From Bacteroides eggerthii (lineage in GTDB: Bacteria > Bacteroidota > Bacteroidia > Bacteroidales > Bacteroidaceae), in the NCBI RefSeq assembly GCF_025146565.1, contig NZ_CP102258.1, forward strand, positions 3,008,001-3,072,000: 64,000 nucleotides of DNA. The letters run 5' to 3'. This document shows, one piece after another, positions 44,521 through 53,275 of this stretch. Made by a program: the position numbers and the translations under genes. A model generated the notes under the pieces. That model had not been told where the DNA came from. It searched no databases and saw only the letters and a program-made list of their open reading frames with translations. The first letter of the stretch is position 1. Every line of letters begins with the position of its first letter.

Positions 44521-47500
44521 TTAGAAAGTCAAGCGGATGCCCACTTGTGCATGCCAGCGTGAAGAGATGTCACTCTTGTTGATTTTGGCATTATTAAATG
44601 CGTAACCCGGGTTTCTGTTACCATTTTCATCCGTACTCAGGCTTACCACTGTCAGCGGTGACAAGTTGTAGGCAGAGCTGTAGCTTGCGCCCCACTTCTT
44701 GTTCAGCATGTTGGCAAAGTTGATGATGTCGAATGTAAATTCCAGTTTGCCCAGTCCTTGAGCGTTGTAGATGGTTTGCGCCAAGTGCAGGTCTATCTCA
44801 TGTTCCCAGTTGCTCAGGTTGGAGTTGCGTTCGGCATACTGTCCGCGGTGGTTCTTGGCATAGTCGTCGTTGTTCACCCATTCGGTGAAGGCTTTACGGC
44901 TGTCTGCTGCGCTCATAATCAGTTTGCCATTTTTATCCTTATTATCCACGAAGTTCATGTTGTCCAGTTCGGCTTCGGTAGGGATGTAAAGCAATGAGTT
45001 ACCTTTCTGGCCGTCACCGTTGAAGTCGCTGACTTCGTTCATCGTCAGGCTGTAACGGCTACCGGAGAAACCGTTGTAGATAACGGAAATGGTGGTGCTT
45101 GTCCAGCCGTTCAGATACTTCGGAGTGGTGTAAGAGAGCTGTGCCATGAGGCGGTGAGGAACATCGAACTTGGAGAAGCCGAGTTCGTTTTCGGAGTTGG
45201 TGTCGCGGGAGTAGTTATACTTCCAGTTGGAGTAAGCCACCGAGCTTGTACCGTCATTCACAGACTTGGAACGTCCGAAGGTATAAGATGCCGACATGTC
45301 CAGACCGAAGTCAAAGCTCTTCGCCAATGAAGCGGAGAAAGCGTAGGTATAGCCCTTGTTCGTATTTCTCAGGTTCACGATGGAGTAGTAATTGCTCTTG
45401 GTCTTGGAGTAGAAAGGAGCGGCAGATGCTTCCACACCGGGGATGGCATATACCTTCTCGCCGTTGTTGTTCAGTGCGAGATTCTCAAAGAACACGTTGT
45501 TCATGGTCTTGGAGTAGATACCCTCCAGAGTCAGTTTCACGTCACCCGGCAGGCGTTGTTCCAGTGCGAGGTTGGCACGCAACACTTGCGGATACTTGAA
45601 GCCTTTGTCTACGGTAACGATGTCCGGTCTCAAAGCTCCGGTTTCCACCGATGTGGCTGCTCCCATAGGATCTTTGGCATATTGTGCCAGTGAAGGAGCC
45701 GTATTGGTGTGGTTGTTGCCTTGTTTGGGTTCGATGGTAGTACCCATGGACTCCATGCCCGTATTGTTGTAGGCGTTGGACAACCAAACGAAAGGTACGC
45801 GTCCGGTGAAGATGCCCACACCGCCGCGGATCAGTGTCTTGTGAGAGTCGTCCGTATACCAGCGGAAGCCTACGCGCGGAGAAACCAGCACTTTGGCGCC
45901 CGGCATTTCGCCTACGCGCGATGTGATGTCGTTGTCGGCAGCGAATGTATTGAAGGCTTCGTTCGTTGTGGGGTCGTTGAAGAGCAAGGGGATGTCAAAG
46001 CGGATACCGTAGGTCAACTCAAGGTTGGTGTTGATGTTCCACTTGTCCTGTGCATAGAAGCCGAACTGTCCCGACTTCATGATGGGGGCGTAGCGGAGGT
46101 CACCGCCTGTCAGTTCGGGGTTGGTGTACTTATACGTATATTTATAAGGTGCATCGTTCAGGAAGTTGTCCAAAGAGTTGAAGTACCATGAACCGTTTAC
46201 GGCCTGAATGAAGAGGTTGCTCATGCGGTAGATTTCGTTGTGCGTACCGAAGGTCATCGTATGGCTTCCCAAATACCATGAGAGGTTGTCCTCGAAGGTA
46301 TAGATGTCCTGATCCAGTTTGTTGGCTCCGGAGGAGAATTCCGTACCGATGTTGGCGGTGATGTTGGTTTTGCCGTCGTTTCCTTTCACGTTTTCAATCT
46401 GTACGGTGGGTCCCTGATAGGCCACTTCGCGGTTGTCGCGAACGAAGCTGGCCGAGGCGCGGAACTCGTTGTAGAGGTTCTGTCCGAGGCGTGAGTTCAG
46501 TTCGGCAACGATGGAGTTGGTCTTGTTGTTCATGCGGTAGCCGCTGTTGTTGAACACGTAGGAGTATGCTCCGGGAGAATAGTTGTCATCGAAGGAGTTG
46601 TTGTGCTGGTAGCGCAGTGCCAGTTTGTGGTCCTGATTGATGTTCCAGTCCACACGTGCCAGCAAGCCGAAGGACTTGCGGTCTACGTCGCGCTGTGAGT
46701 AGGCTTCGTCGATGCCTGTATATTCCTTGTATTTATCGGCAATCTGCTTGGCTGTGGCCGAAGTGAGGTAGGAGTTGATGTATCCCGGATAGATGCTGGC
46801 GGGATAAGACTCTTTCTGTGCTTCGGCGCTTACGAAGTAGAACAGTTTGTCCTTCACGATTGCTCCGCCCAGTGTGCCGCCGAAGGTGCGTGTGAACTGC
46901 TGTCCGAGTTCGCTCTTGGCATAGTCGCGTACGGCGCTGTACTTGCCATACATGAACTGGTTGTTGAAGTAGGTGTAGGCCGATCCTTTGGTGGTGTTCG
47001 TACCCTGCTTGGTGATGGCGTTGATGCCGCCGCCTGTGAATCCGCTTTGGCGAACGTCGAAGGGTGCTACTACTACCTGTATTTCCTGAATGGCATCCAT
47101 TGAGATGGGGTTGGCTCCGGTCTGTCCTCCGTTGGTTCCTGAAGAGGCAAGGCCGAATACGTCGTTGCTCACCGTACCGTCTATCTGGAAGCTGTTGTAG
47201 CGGTTGTTGGAGCCTGCAAACGTCATACCGCCGATTTTGGAAGGCATGGCGAAAGGCATGTTCTTCACGATGTCGTAGACGTTGCGGTCTACGGTCGGTG
47301 TGTTCTCAATCTTTCCCAGTGAGAAGTTCTGTCCGGCTCCGGCAGCGGCTTTGGCTTCTGCCACCACCACTACTTCGTCCAGCAGTTCCGAGCTGGGAGT
47401 CAGTTTCACGTTCTGCGTATAGGTGTTGCCCAGTTCCAGCATGATGCCCGTAAAGGCGGCACTTTGATAGCCCACGTAGGACACTGTAAGTTTGTACGGG

Positions 47501-47727
47501 CCGCCGGTACGCATACCTTGCATCGTATAGCGTCCGTCCACGTTGGTGACAGCGCCATACTGTGTGCCCGAAGGTTCATGAACAGCTATAACCGTCGCTC
47601 CGATTACAGTTTCATTCTGTTCGTCGGTCACCTTGCCGCTAATGGCCGAGGTGGTGACCTGTGCATTTACGCCCATAGCCGCCAAGACCAGCATCAGCGT
47701 AAAAATAACTCTCATTCTTTTTAACAT
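44521..47727 (-). CDS. Oar-like TonB-dependent outer membrane receptor
   Basis: A 1068-residue exported protein: signal peptide (MLKRMRVIFTLMLVLAAMGVNA), carboxypeptidase regulatory-like domain (SAISGKVTDEQNETVIGATV, ~25-105), plug (NTPTVDRNVYDIVKNMPF, broken) and a long C-terminal beta-barrel that ends in LTF. The pattern is that of Oar-like receptors, which lack a separate SusD partner. The start at 47727 is chosen; the longer frame enters the promoter. Its promoter shares a 24-bp element with the TonB gene at 55746. Confidence 0.88.
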   Translation of the reverse strand: MLKRMRVIFTLMLVLAAMGVNAQVTTSAISGKVTDEQNETVIGATVIAVHEPSGTQYGAVTNVDGRYTMQGMRTGGPYKLTVSYVGYQSAAFTGIMLELGNTYTQNVKLTPSSELLDEVVVVAEAKAAAGAGQNFSLGKIENTPTVDRNVYDIVKNMPFAMPSKIGGMTFAGSNNRYNSFQIDGTVSNDVFGLASSGTNGGQTGANPISMDAIQEIQVVVAPFDVRQSGFTGGGINAITKQGTNTTKGSAYTYFNNQFMYGKYSAVRDYAKSELGQQFTRTFGGTLGGAIVKDKLFYFVSAEAQKESYPASIYPGYINSYLTSATAKQIADKYKEYTGIDEAYSQRDVDRKSFGLLARVDWNINQDHKLALRYQHNNSFDDNYSPGAYSYVFNNSGYRMNNKTNSIVAELNSRLGQNLYNEFRASASFVRDNREVAYQGPTVQIENVKGNDGKTNITANIGTEFSSGANKLDQDIYTFEDNLSWYLGSHTMTFGTHNEIYRMSNLFIQAVNGSWYFNSLDNFLNDAPYKYTYKYTNPELTGGDLRYAPIMKSGQFGFYAQDKWNINTNLELTYGIRFDIPLLFNDPTTNEAFNTFAADNDITSRVGEMPGAKVLVSPRVGFRWYTDDSHKTLIRGGVGIFTGRVPFVWLSNAYNNTGMESMGTTIEPKQGNNHTNTAPSLAQYAKDPMGAATSVETGALRPDIVTVDKGFKYPQVLRANLALEQRLPGDVKLTLEGIYSKTMNNVFFENLALNNNGEKVYAIPGVEASAAPFYSKTKSNYYSIVNLRNTNKGYTYAFSASLAKSFDFGLDMSASYTFGRSKSVNDGTSSVAYSNWKYNYSRDTNSENELGFSKFDVPHRLMAQLSYTTPKYLNGWTSTTISVIYNGFSGSRYSLTMNEVSDFNGDGQKGNSLLYIPTEAELDNMNFVDNKDKNGKLIMSAADSRKAFTEWVNNDDYAKNHRGQYAERNSNLSNWEHEIDLHLAQTIYNAQGLGKLEFTFDIINFANMLNKKWGASYSSAYNLSPLTVVSLSTDENGNRNPGYAFNNAKINKSDISSRWHAQVGIRLTF

Positions 47728-47777
47728 AATTGTTTCTAATTGGTTTTTGAAAAATGTTATATTTCTTAAAACACTTG

Positions 47778-47829
47778 CAAAGGTACGCAAAAATATATGT
47801 AAAAGCATTACAATTCTGCTACATTTTTT
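47778..47829 (-). promoter_or_regulatory. promoter and upstream element of the Oar-like receptor
   Basis: On the minus strand, -7 TACCTTTG (47778-47785). Exactly 20 bp further up lies a 24-bp element (47806-47829, plus strand: CATTACAATT, one base, TGCTACA, then T-rich) that also occurs upstream of the TonB gene at 55746. Confidence 0.6.
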
Positions 47830-47874
47830 AAGAAATTATTCTGAAGCAGAAAGATGTATTATATAATAAGGTGT

Positions 47875-48020
47875 AACGGAAAAGCAGCGGAAGAGAAGTG
47901 CACCGTATGTAAGAGCAGAAGCAGAAGTTCACTGTATGCAAGGCATGAGGGAAGAGCAGAAAGAGAAGTGCACCGTATGCAAGGCATGACGGAAAAGCGG
48001 AAGCAGAAGTTCGCTGCAAT
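47875..48020 (+). repeat. imperfect tandem repeats upstream of the small gene
   Basis: Blocks GAGAAGTGCACCGTATG and GCAGAAGTTCACTGTATG alternate (two of each, with changes), with CAAGGCATGA between them. About 145 bp; no gene seen. Confidence 0.65.
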
Positions 48021-48035
48021 GAAAAAAAATTAAAT

Positions 48036-48043
48036 ACCTTTGC
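48036..48043 (+). promoter_or_regulatory. -7 promoter element (TACCTTTG) for the small gene
   Basis: Perfect TAnnTTTG 27 bp before the paired ATG codons at 48070/48073. Confidence 0.55.
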
Positions 48044-48069
48044 CGCCTTTATCCTAAAAATAATTCATT

Positions 48070-48287
48070 ATGATGGAAACTAAAAAAAAGAAGGTTGGGC
48101 ATATCTGAAGCATGTCAGAAAAGCCATGGAGTGTATCAAAACCGTAACCGACGGGAAGTATGAGGTGAGCGACGAAGCCTATCACACGCTGAAGCGTATA
48201 GTGAAAAACTGCGAGAAGCTGATTAAGGCCTACGAAAAAAAGCTGGAACAGAGGGAAAAAGAGCGGGAAAAGTCCCTGAATCGTTAA
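48070..48287 (+). CDS. small coiled-coil-like protein interrupted at an A8G run (-1 frameshift)
   Basis: ATG-ATG at 48070 opens MMETKKKKVGHI and stops at 48108. A run of eight A then G (48082-48090) precedes this stop. Slipping back one base there joins MMETKKK to EGWAYLKHVRKAMECIKTV and on to the stop at 48285, giving a ~72-residue protein rich in Lys/Glu helix (RIVKNCEKLIKAYEKKL). The -1 frame is closed upstream by TAA at 48081, so the A8G slip or a start at ATG 48126 is needed. It may be programmed frameshifting, transcript slippage, or a real indel. The function is unknown. Confidence 0.6.
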
Positions 48288-48313
48288 CAAAGCACAAATA
48301 ACGGCCAAAACGA

Positions 48314-48382
48314 TGTTTATACATATTTACAAAGTCAAAGTGTTGCAGCACACCGCAATAGGTGTCGTAAAGTGTATAAACA
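48314..48382. promoter_or_regulatory. nested inverted repeat upstream of the DUF3987 gene
   Basis: TGTTTATACA (48314-48323) is the exact complement of TGTATAAACA (48373-48382). An inner ACACC / GGTGT pair (48350-48354, 48361-48365) lies between them. A candidate operator or replication-protein site. Confidence 0.55.
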
Positions 48383-48408
48383 GGACAAAGCATCTATCTT
48401 ATTTTCAG

Positions 48409-48416
48409 TACATTTG
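48409..48416 (+). promoter_or_regulatory. -7 promoter element (TACATTTG) for the DUF3987 gene
   Basis: Perfect TAnnTTTG, 104 bp before the start codon at 48521, so the leader is long. Confidence 0.5.
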
Positions 48417-48520
48417 CGGTAATAAACATTGAACGGACATATTCTCTCCCTCCGCCATAAATTGCAAGCGGCGGGAGCAGAAGTCTGCTTCAATAAGTAT
48501 TCATTTTATAAAAACAAGAC

Positions 48521-51055
48521 ATGGCAATTACATGTACGGAAGGAGAAGTGAAAATCTCCGAGTTCGGCTCAGTCCGAAGCAAACAATCACAGACCATCAG
48601 TCTGCAAGAGTATGTAAACAAAGTGCGTAGCAACACATTCAAGGCGCAGGTGGAGGAATACCGCCGCCTTGCCGCCCTGCCGGGGCATGAAGCCGAAGCG
48701 CAGAGGGTGAAGGACGGGATGCCCTGCATCGTACCCGCCGGAGTGTGCAGCGGCGGACACGCAGTGAAGAACCTCGTCAAGCACAGCGGACTGCTCCAGA
48801 TAGACATGGACCACACCCTGCTGCGCACCGCCGAAGTGTGCCGGCTGCTCTGCGAACTGCCCTACGTGACAGTGGTGCACAAGAGTTTCTCGCAGAACGG
48901 CGTACGGGCGTTTGTACGCGTGGCAGCCGAAGATGTGATGCGGAACTATGAGCAGCTTTATGCCGCCGTAGGAGAAGCCGTCAGCCGGCATGCCGCACAC
49001 AACTACGACTCCAAATGCAAGATCCTGACACAACCCAGCTTCTATTCGTGGGACGCAGATGCGTATTACAATCCCGATGCGGAGACTTTCAAGATGCAGT
49101 GGGGAGAAGAAACGGGAAAGGAAGCGGGAACAATTTCAGAAACAGCAGCAAATGCAGGAGGAACTGTTTCAAGAGGAATAATCTCAGAAGTGACAGACTC
49201 AGGAAAAGCTGTTTCAGGAGGAGCAATCTCAGAAGTGACAGACTCAGGAAGAACTGTTTCAGGAGGAGCAATCTCAGGAGTGACAGACTCAGGAGTGACA
49301 AACTCAGAAAAATCAGCATCAGGAGCAACAGCTCCCGGTTTTCTGGTGCAATTCCTCAACGACTTTGAGCACCGCAACCCCTTCCGTCGTGGTGAGCGAA
49401 ACGACCTTGCGTTGAAGCTGGGTCGTGTGTCTCGCAGTAAAGGTTTTTCAAAAAAGGAGTTGGAAGAAGTTATCAGCCTCTTCATCCGCCGCTATGCTGC
49501 AACCGATTTCACAGCCGAAGACATCCGTCAACGCATAACCGCTGGTTATCAATTCATTGACTCTCTTCCGCAAAAAACGGAAATTCCCGGCGAGGGTTCA
49601 AATAGGGTTCATTTCCCTTATGACCCCGCCGAGCCGCCCGATGCGGGCTCCGAAGAAGAAGATTTGTTGGAAAAAAACAACGAACTTCGTGCCCAGTCTC
49701 CCTACATTCCCGACAGCGCATACAGCGGTCTGCCCCAATTCCTGAAAGACTGTGTGCAATACGCTTCCGACCCGCGCGAACGCGACATCATACTGCTTGG
49801 CAGCCTTAACTGTTGCAGCGCCCTCTTCCCCGGTGTCAGCTTCTTCTACAAGAACGCCCTCTACTCTTCCCACTTCTACCATGCCCTCGTGGCAAACGCA
49901 GCAGCCGGAAAGGGCGTCGTGGCATTCATCCTCAGTCTGCTCGATGCCACCCAGGAATATTACGACCGCCAGCGTCGCGATCAGAAGAAAGCCTTCGAGA
50001 AAGCCCAAATGGCATGGGAAGCCGAAGTACATCAGGCACTGCGCGAACACCGTTCTCCCGACTCCGACAAGAAGCCCGAAGAACCCAAAGCCAAATACCT
50101 GAAGACCTCCTCCACCACCAGCAAGAGCCGTCTGCTGGAGCAGCTCGCCACCAACGGCGAACTCGGCTGCCACATGTCGTCCACCGAAATCAACACCCTC
50201 ATCTCCTCGCTCGCACAGGACTACGGCAAGTATGAGGACATCCTCTGCAAGGCTGCCCACCACGAGGAAATCTCACAGTCGTACAAGATAGACGGCGACC
50301 CGATAGTCGTTCCCCGTCCCCACCTGGCACTCATCATGTCCGGCACACCGGAGCAGTTCACCGGCTTCTTCCGCAGCCACGAAAACGGTCTGTACAGTCG
50401 TTTCCTCATCTACACCCGCCAGCTCAACCCCCATTGGGAGACGTGTGCCCCCGGCGAAGGACGCGTGGATCTGCGCGAACACTTCCATACGCTGGGAAAG
50501 AAACTCTTCGAGATGCACAAGTTGCTGCTGGAATCCCCCACCCTCGTCACCTTCACCCCCGGACAATGGGAACGCCATACGCAACAGTTCGGCGTGTGGC
50601 TCAAGTCGGCCCTGGTGGAAGGAAAGGAGTTCCCCACCAGCATCGTCTTCCGTCATGGACTGCTTGCCATGCGCCTCGCGTCCATCCTCACCATCTTCCG
50701 CAAGTGGGACGACTACCGCTATGCCAAGGAATACTGCTGCACCGATGCCGACTTCGACACCGCCATGCAGATTATAGCCACCGTCATCGAGCACAGCCTG
50801 CTGCTGGGCACTTCGCTGCCCGACACCGGACACCCGCCGGTAGCCATGCGTAAATTCCACCAGTTTGAAGACGTTCTCAAGAAATTACCGAGGATTTTTT
50901 CTTACATCGACTTCATCAATGCCGCCAAAGAACTCGGCATATCTGTGTCCACAGCCAAACGTTACCTGAGAAAGGCCGTTGAACAAGAACTCGTTGTGAA
51001 ACAGAAAGATAAGTACCGAAAACGCAGAAAAAGGCAAGGTAAACAGGGGCTATAA
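48521..51055 (+). CDS. VirE-N/DUF3987 protein (BT4734-like)
   Basis: An 844-residue cytoplasmic protein. The N-terminal ~200 residues (GVCSGGHAVKNLVKHSGLLQIDMDHT, broken, and YVTVVHKSFSQNGVRAFVRV) match the VirE N-terminal/BT4734 domain, related to primase-like proteins of integrated elements. A Ser/Gly linker with a 15-residue repeat (~215-265) follows, then the DUF3987 domain with a degenerate P-loop (ANAAAGKGVV), and a C-terminal helix-turn-helix (LGISVSTAKRYLRKAVEQ) with a basic tail. The role is unknown; it resembles plasmid/phage replication or DNA-handling proteins. The gene begins the DUF4248/HU/smalltalk/amidase module. Confidence 0.8.
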   Translation: MAITCTEGEVKISEFGSVRSKQSQTISLQEYVNKVRSNTFKAQVEEYRRLAALPGHEAEAQRVKDGMPCIVPAGVCSGGHAVKNLVKHSGLLQIDMDHTLLRTAEVCRLLCELPYVTVVHKSFSQNGVRAFVRVAAEDVMRNYEQLYAAVGEAVSRHAAHNYDSKCKILTQPSFYSWDADAYYNPDAETFKMQWGEETGKEAGTISETAANAGGTVSRGIISEVTDSGKAVSGGAISEVTDSGRTVSGGAISGVTDSGVTNSEKSASGATAPGFLVQFLNDFEHRNPFRRGERNDLALKLGRVSRSKGFSKKELEEVISLFIRRYAATDFTAEDIRQRITAGYQFIDSLPQKTEIPGEGSNRVHFPYDPAEPPDAGSEEEDLLEKNNELRAQSPYIPDSAYSGLPQFLKDCVQYASDPRERDIILLGSLNCCSALFPGVSFFYKNALYSSHFYHALVANAAAGKGVVAFILSLLDATQEYYDRQRRDQKKAFEKAQMAWEAEVHQALREHRSPDSDKKPEEPKAKYLKTSSTTSKSRLLEQLATNGELGCHMSSTEINTLISSLAQDYGKYEDILCKAAHHEEISQSYKIDGDPIVVPRPHLALIMSGTPEQFTGFFRSHENGLYSRFLIYTRQLNPHWETCAPGEGRVDLREHFHTLGKKLFEMHKLLLESPTLVTFTPGQWERHTQQFGVWLKSALVEGKEFPTSIVFRHGLLAMRLASILTIFRKWDDYRYAKEYCCTDADFDTAMQIIATVIEHSLLLGTSLPDTGHPPVAMRKFHQFEDVLKKLPRIFSYIDFINAAKELGISVSTAKRYLRKAVEQELVVKQKDKYRKRRKRQGKQGL
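49171..49300 (+). repeat. 45-bp minisatellite inside the DUF3987 gene
   Basis: Units start at 49171, 49216 and 49261 (2.7 copies). Each encodes 15 residues of the type GGAISEVTDSGRTVS. The linker length may vary between strains. Confidence 0.85.
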
Positions 51056-51262
51056 GGAAATGAACCCTAAATGAACCCTCGCCCCGACAATTCGACGGGC
51101 GGGGGCTCTTTGGAAAAATAAGGACAAAAATGAACCTGATAAGAATATGCGAACGCATGAACAGCCGCCCGAAACAACGAATTCTAAAAGAAAGCATCTA
51201 TGTATGACAAGGAATTAGCACTCGACAGCCTATATAACATCCTATTTCTTCCTGTGAGACAG

Positions 51263-51394
51263 ATAATTTCCCCTTGCGGGATAAATAATTTCATCCCGTA
51301 AGACGGTAAGTTTCGTCCTACGGGATGAAAAGTTTTGTCCTGCGAAGCGGGAAGTTTCGTCCTGCGAAACGGAAAACATTCATTCTGCGAAACA
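51263..51394. repeat. six 22-bp tandem units
   Basis: Units start at 51263, 51285, 51307, 51329, 51351 and 51373, all exactly 22 bp. The core is TTTCGTCCTGCGAAACGG, with mostly C/T and A/G changes in the outer units. The array lies between the ends of the convergent DUF3987 and DUF4248 genes and does not encode protein in a constant frame. Confidence 0.85.
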
Positions 51395-51399
51395 TGGGG

Positions 51400-51645
51400 T
51401 CATGGTGTTCCCAGCACCCCTATGATGAGCCGCACTTGTGCGGGCGTGTACCGTCGTGCGGTAGGCGCCATGCCCGTTTCCTGCAACTGCTGCTCCAGTC
51501 CGGGCGCGGTACGTATCCATTCGTTGAACTGCTTGACGGCTGTCTGCTGCTGCACACCGTCTATATACATGCTTGCCAATTCGCCCTTGCCGTAGCTGCG
51601 CACCACAAAGGCTTTCTCTACAATATCTTCATCGGGCTTTCCCAT
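51400..51645 (-). CDS. DUF4248 protein
   Basis: An 81-residue protein that matches the DUF4248 family found in Bacteroides beside DUF3987 and HU-like genes. The N-terminal half has KAFVVRSYGKGELASMYIDG; the C-terminal TPAQVRLIIGVLGTP is helix-turn-helix-like in size, but no function is known. Stop lies 6 bp past the 22-bp array. Likely one unit with the upstream Cys-rich gene (89-bp gap). Confidence 0.75.
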   Translation of the reverse strand: MGKPDEDIVEKAFVVRSYGKGELASMYIDGVQQQTAVKQFNEWIRTAPGLEQQLQETGMAPTARRYTPAQVRLIIGVLGTP

Positions 51646-51734
51646 ACAGAGTCTCCATTAGTGTAATTTTCATTCGGATTGGAGACATAAAGATAGTGAT
51701 TTTCAGCGAGATAAGCAATCAAACCCGGAGAAAT

Positions 51735-51950
51735 TCATCTCCGATACCACTTTCTTTTTTTCTTCTTGCGGGCTTGCTGCAATGCCGTCCCAAACAGGCA
51801 ACAGGCACATTTCAGTTCTTTCGGGGAGAGTTTATCCAAATTGTCAAGAATACCGGGAATAGAAAAGTTCTCATCGAGAAATTCATAAGGATCGGCGGCC
51901 TCTTCCAAATCCCGCTTCATGAGGCAGGCACATACAGGACATTTATCCAT
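51735..51950 (-). CDS. small Cys-rich protein, unknown
   Basis: A 71-residue predicted protein, MDKCPVCACLMKRDLEEA at the start and LKCACCLFGTALQQARKKKK near the end. Cys pairs at both ends (CPVCAC and CACC) suggest metal binding; the tail is strongly basic. Not recognised as a known family. It is on the same strand as the DUF4248 gene. Confidence 0.5.
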   Translation of the reverse strand: MDKCPVCACLMKRDLEEAADPYEFLDENFSIPGILDNLDKLSPKELKCACCLFGTALQQARKKKKRKWYRR

Positions 51951-52190
51951 TGATCTGTTATATTTTTTTAGTTTATGTGAGGAAATATCTTATCAACTTT
52001 ACACAAAAACACCTAAGGGAAAACCCCTCAAAAAACACATACCTCACTCCCCTTTCAGAAAGAAAGATGCTCAAAGATAACACTTTTTGGTTATTATTTG
52101 CATGATTATTATAAATTAATACAATATCGGAGCAAAAAAATACGACTACCGGAGAAATAAAAGGAAACAACCTATATATTATTACTAATG
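51951..52190. other. AT-rich gap before the 20-bp repeat array
   Basis: No gene or clear hairpin seen. Probably holds the promoter of the minus-strand Cys-rich gene, though no exact TAnnTTTG was found. Confidence 0.35.
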
Positions 52191-52470
52191 GATGCACAGC
52201 ATTTGTTAAGGTATGCACAGCATTGTTAAGGCATACGCAGCATCGTTAAGGCATACACAGCACTGTTAAGGCATACACAGTATTGTTAAGGCATGCACAG
52301 CATTGTTAAGGCATGCACAGCACCGTTAAGGCATGCACAGTATCGTTAAGGCATGCACAGCATTGTTAAGGCATGCACAGCATTGTTAAGGCATACACAG
52401 CATTGTTAAGACATACTTATCGTTACTAAAGCGTACTTATCGTTACTAAACCTTACCCAACCTTACCGAA
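52191..52470. repeat. eleven 20-bp tandem units, then related units
   Basis: The consensus is GCATGCACAGCATTGTTAAG. Ten units from 52211 to 52410 are in exact 20-bp register, and a first unit (52191-52210) carries one extra T. Differences are all transitions (A/G at 5 and 7, C/T at 11, 13 and 14). Two variant units (52411 and 52431, with CTTATCGTTACTAAA) and a weaker third follow, also in register. The array ends about 26 bp before the HU promoter. Confidence 0.9.
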
Positions 52471-52496
52471 TCGTATTTTCCGCCTTTCCTCTGCCG

Positions 52497-52504
52497 TATC
52501 TTTG
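52497..52504 (+). promoter_or_regulatory. -7 promoter element (TATCTTTG) for the HU-like gene
   Basis: Perfect TAnnTTTG, with TTTTC at 52476-52480 as a weak upstream element. It follows the 20-bp array directly, so the array is in position to act as an operator. Confidence 0.6.
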
Positions 52505-52607
52505 TTTCAACGAAACGAGGTAAGGAATATCGCCGCGGAGACTTCTTCTCCTCCAACCGTCAGAGACAATCAATCAGTATTAACATTAGAAAAAAACTAA
52601 CTTCATT

Positions 52608-53105
52608 ATGGCAATCATCGTAGAACCTGTGCAACGCTATCAGAAGGTCGGTGACAAGACTTCCCCGCAGCTGTACTACCTGAAGCGGAAAGCCAACAAC
52701 TCCCGCCTGTACAACACCAAGCGCATCGCGCAAGAGATTGAAGAACTGGGCGGTATGTCCGCCGAAGACGTGGAACACGTGGTCACCGCCCTTGTACGCA
52801 ACATCAAACGCAAGCTGACAGACGGCGACAGCGTAAAACTGGACGGCCTCGGTGTGTTCTACACCACTTTCCACAGCAAAGGAACCGCCAGCTCGGAAGA
52901 ATGCACCGTAAAGAACATCGACAAAGTGAACATCCGCTTCCTCACCGACAGCGGTCTGCGCCTTGTCAACGACTCCGGAGCCACCACCAAAGGCAGCCCC
53001 AACAACGTGGCGTTCAGCCTCTACAACCCCAAAGAGGACGGTCCCTCCGGTGGCGGTGGCAGCGGCAGCGGTGACGACGGAGAAGAAGAAAATCCGCTGG
53101 GATAA
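52608..53105 (+). CDS. HU-family DNA-binding protein
   Basis: A 165-residue protein of the HU-related family common in Bacteroides, with start MAIIVEPVQRYQKVGDK, core YNTKRIAQEIEELGGMSAEDVEHVV, broken, and DGDSVKLDGLGVFYTTFHSKG (HU arm region), and a Gly/Ser/Asp-rich acidic tail (~145-165). Such proteins are nucleoid-associated. The gene sits next to the 20-bp repeat array, which could be its binding site (inference). Confidence 0.85.
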   Translation: MAIIVEPVQRYQKVGDKTSPQLYYLKRKANNSRLYNTKRIAQEIEELGGMSAEDVEHVVTALVRNIKRKLTDGDSVKLDGLGVFYTTFHSKGTASSEECTVKNIDKVNIRFLTDSGLRLVNDSGATTKGSPNNVAFSLYNPKEDGPSGGGGSGSGDDGEEENPLG

Positions 53106-53275
53106 GTCCCGCAAGGAAAGCTATCCGGTTTCCCCCTCTCCCTGTGTATGAGGGGGGGAACAAAGCAACAATTCGCAATTACAAAGTAACAATTCGCAAT
53201 TGCAAAGCAATCATTCACAATTAATGCGAATCAGTAGTTGAATTTATAGTTCATTATTATACGGATTTGAGCTTT

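Noticed and set aside
51573..51953. A 126-codon plus-strand frame opposite the small Cys-rich gene
   Set aside because: Its product has no recognisable motif. The minus-strand frame has a paired-Cys pattern and follows the strand of DUF4248.
52191..52470. CRISPR array
   Set aside because: Units are contiguous, with no unique spacers, and no cas genes are present.
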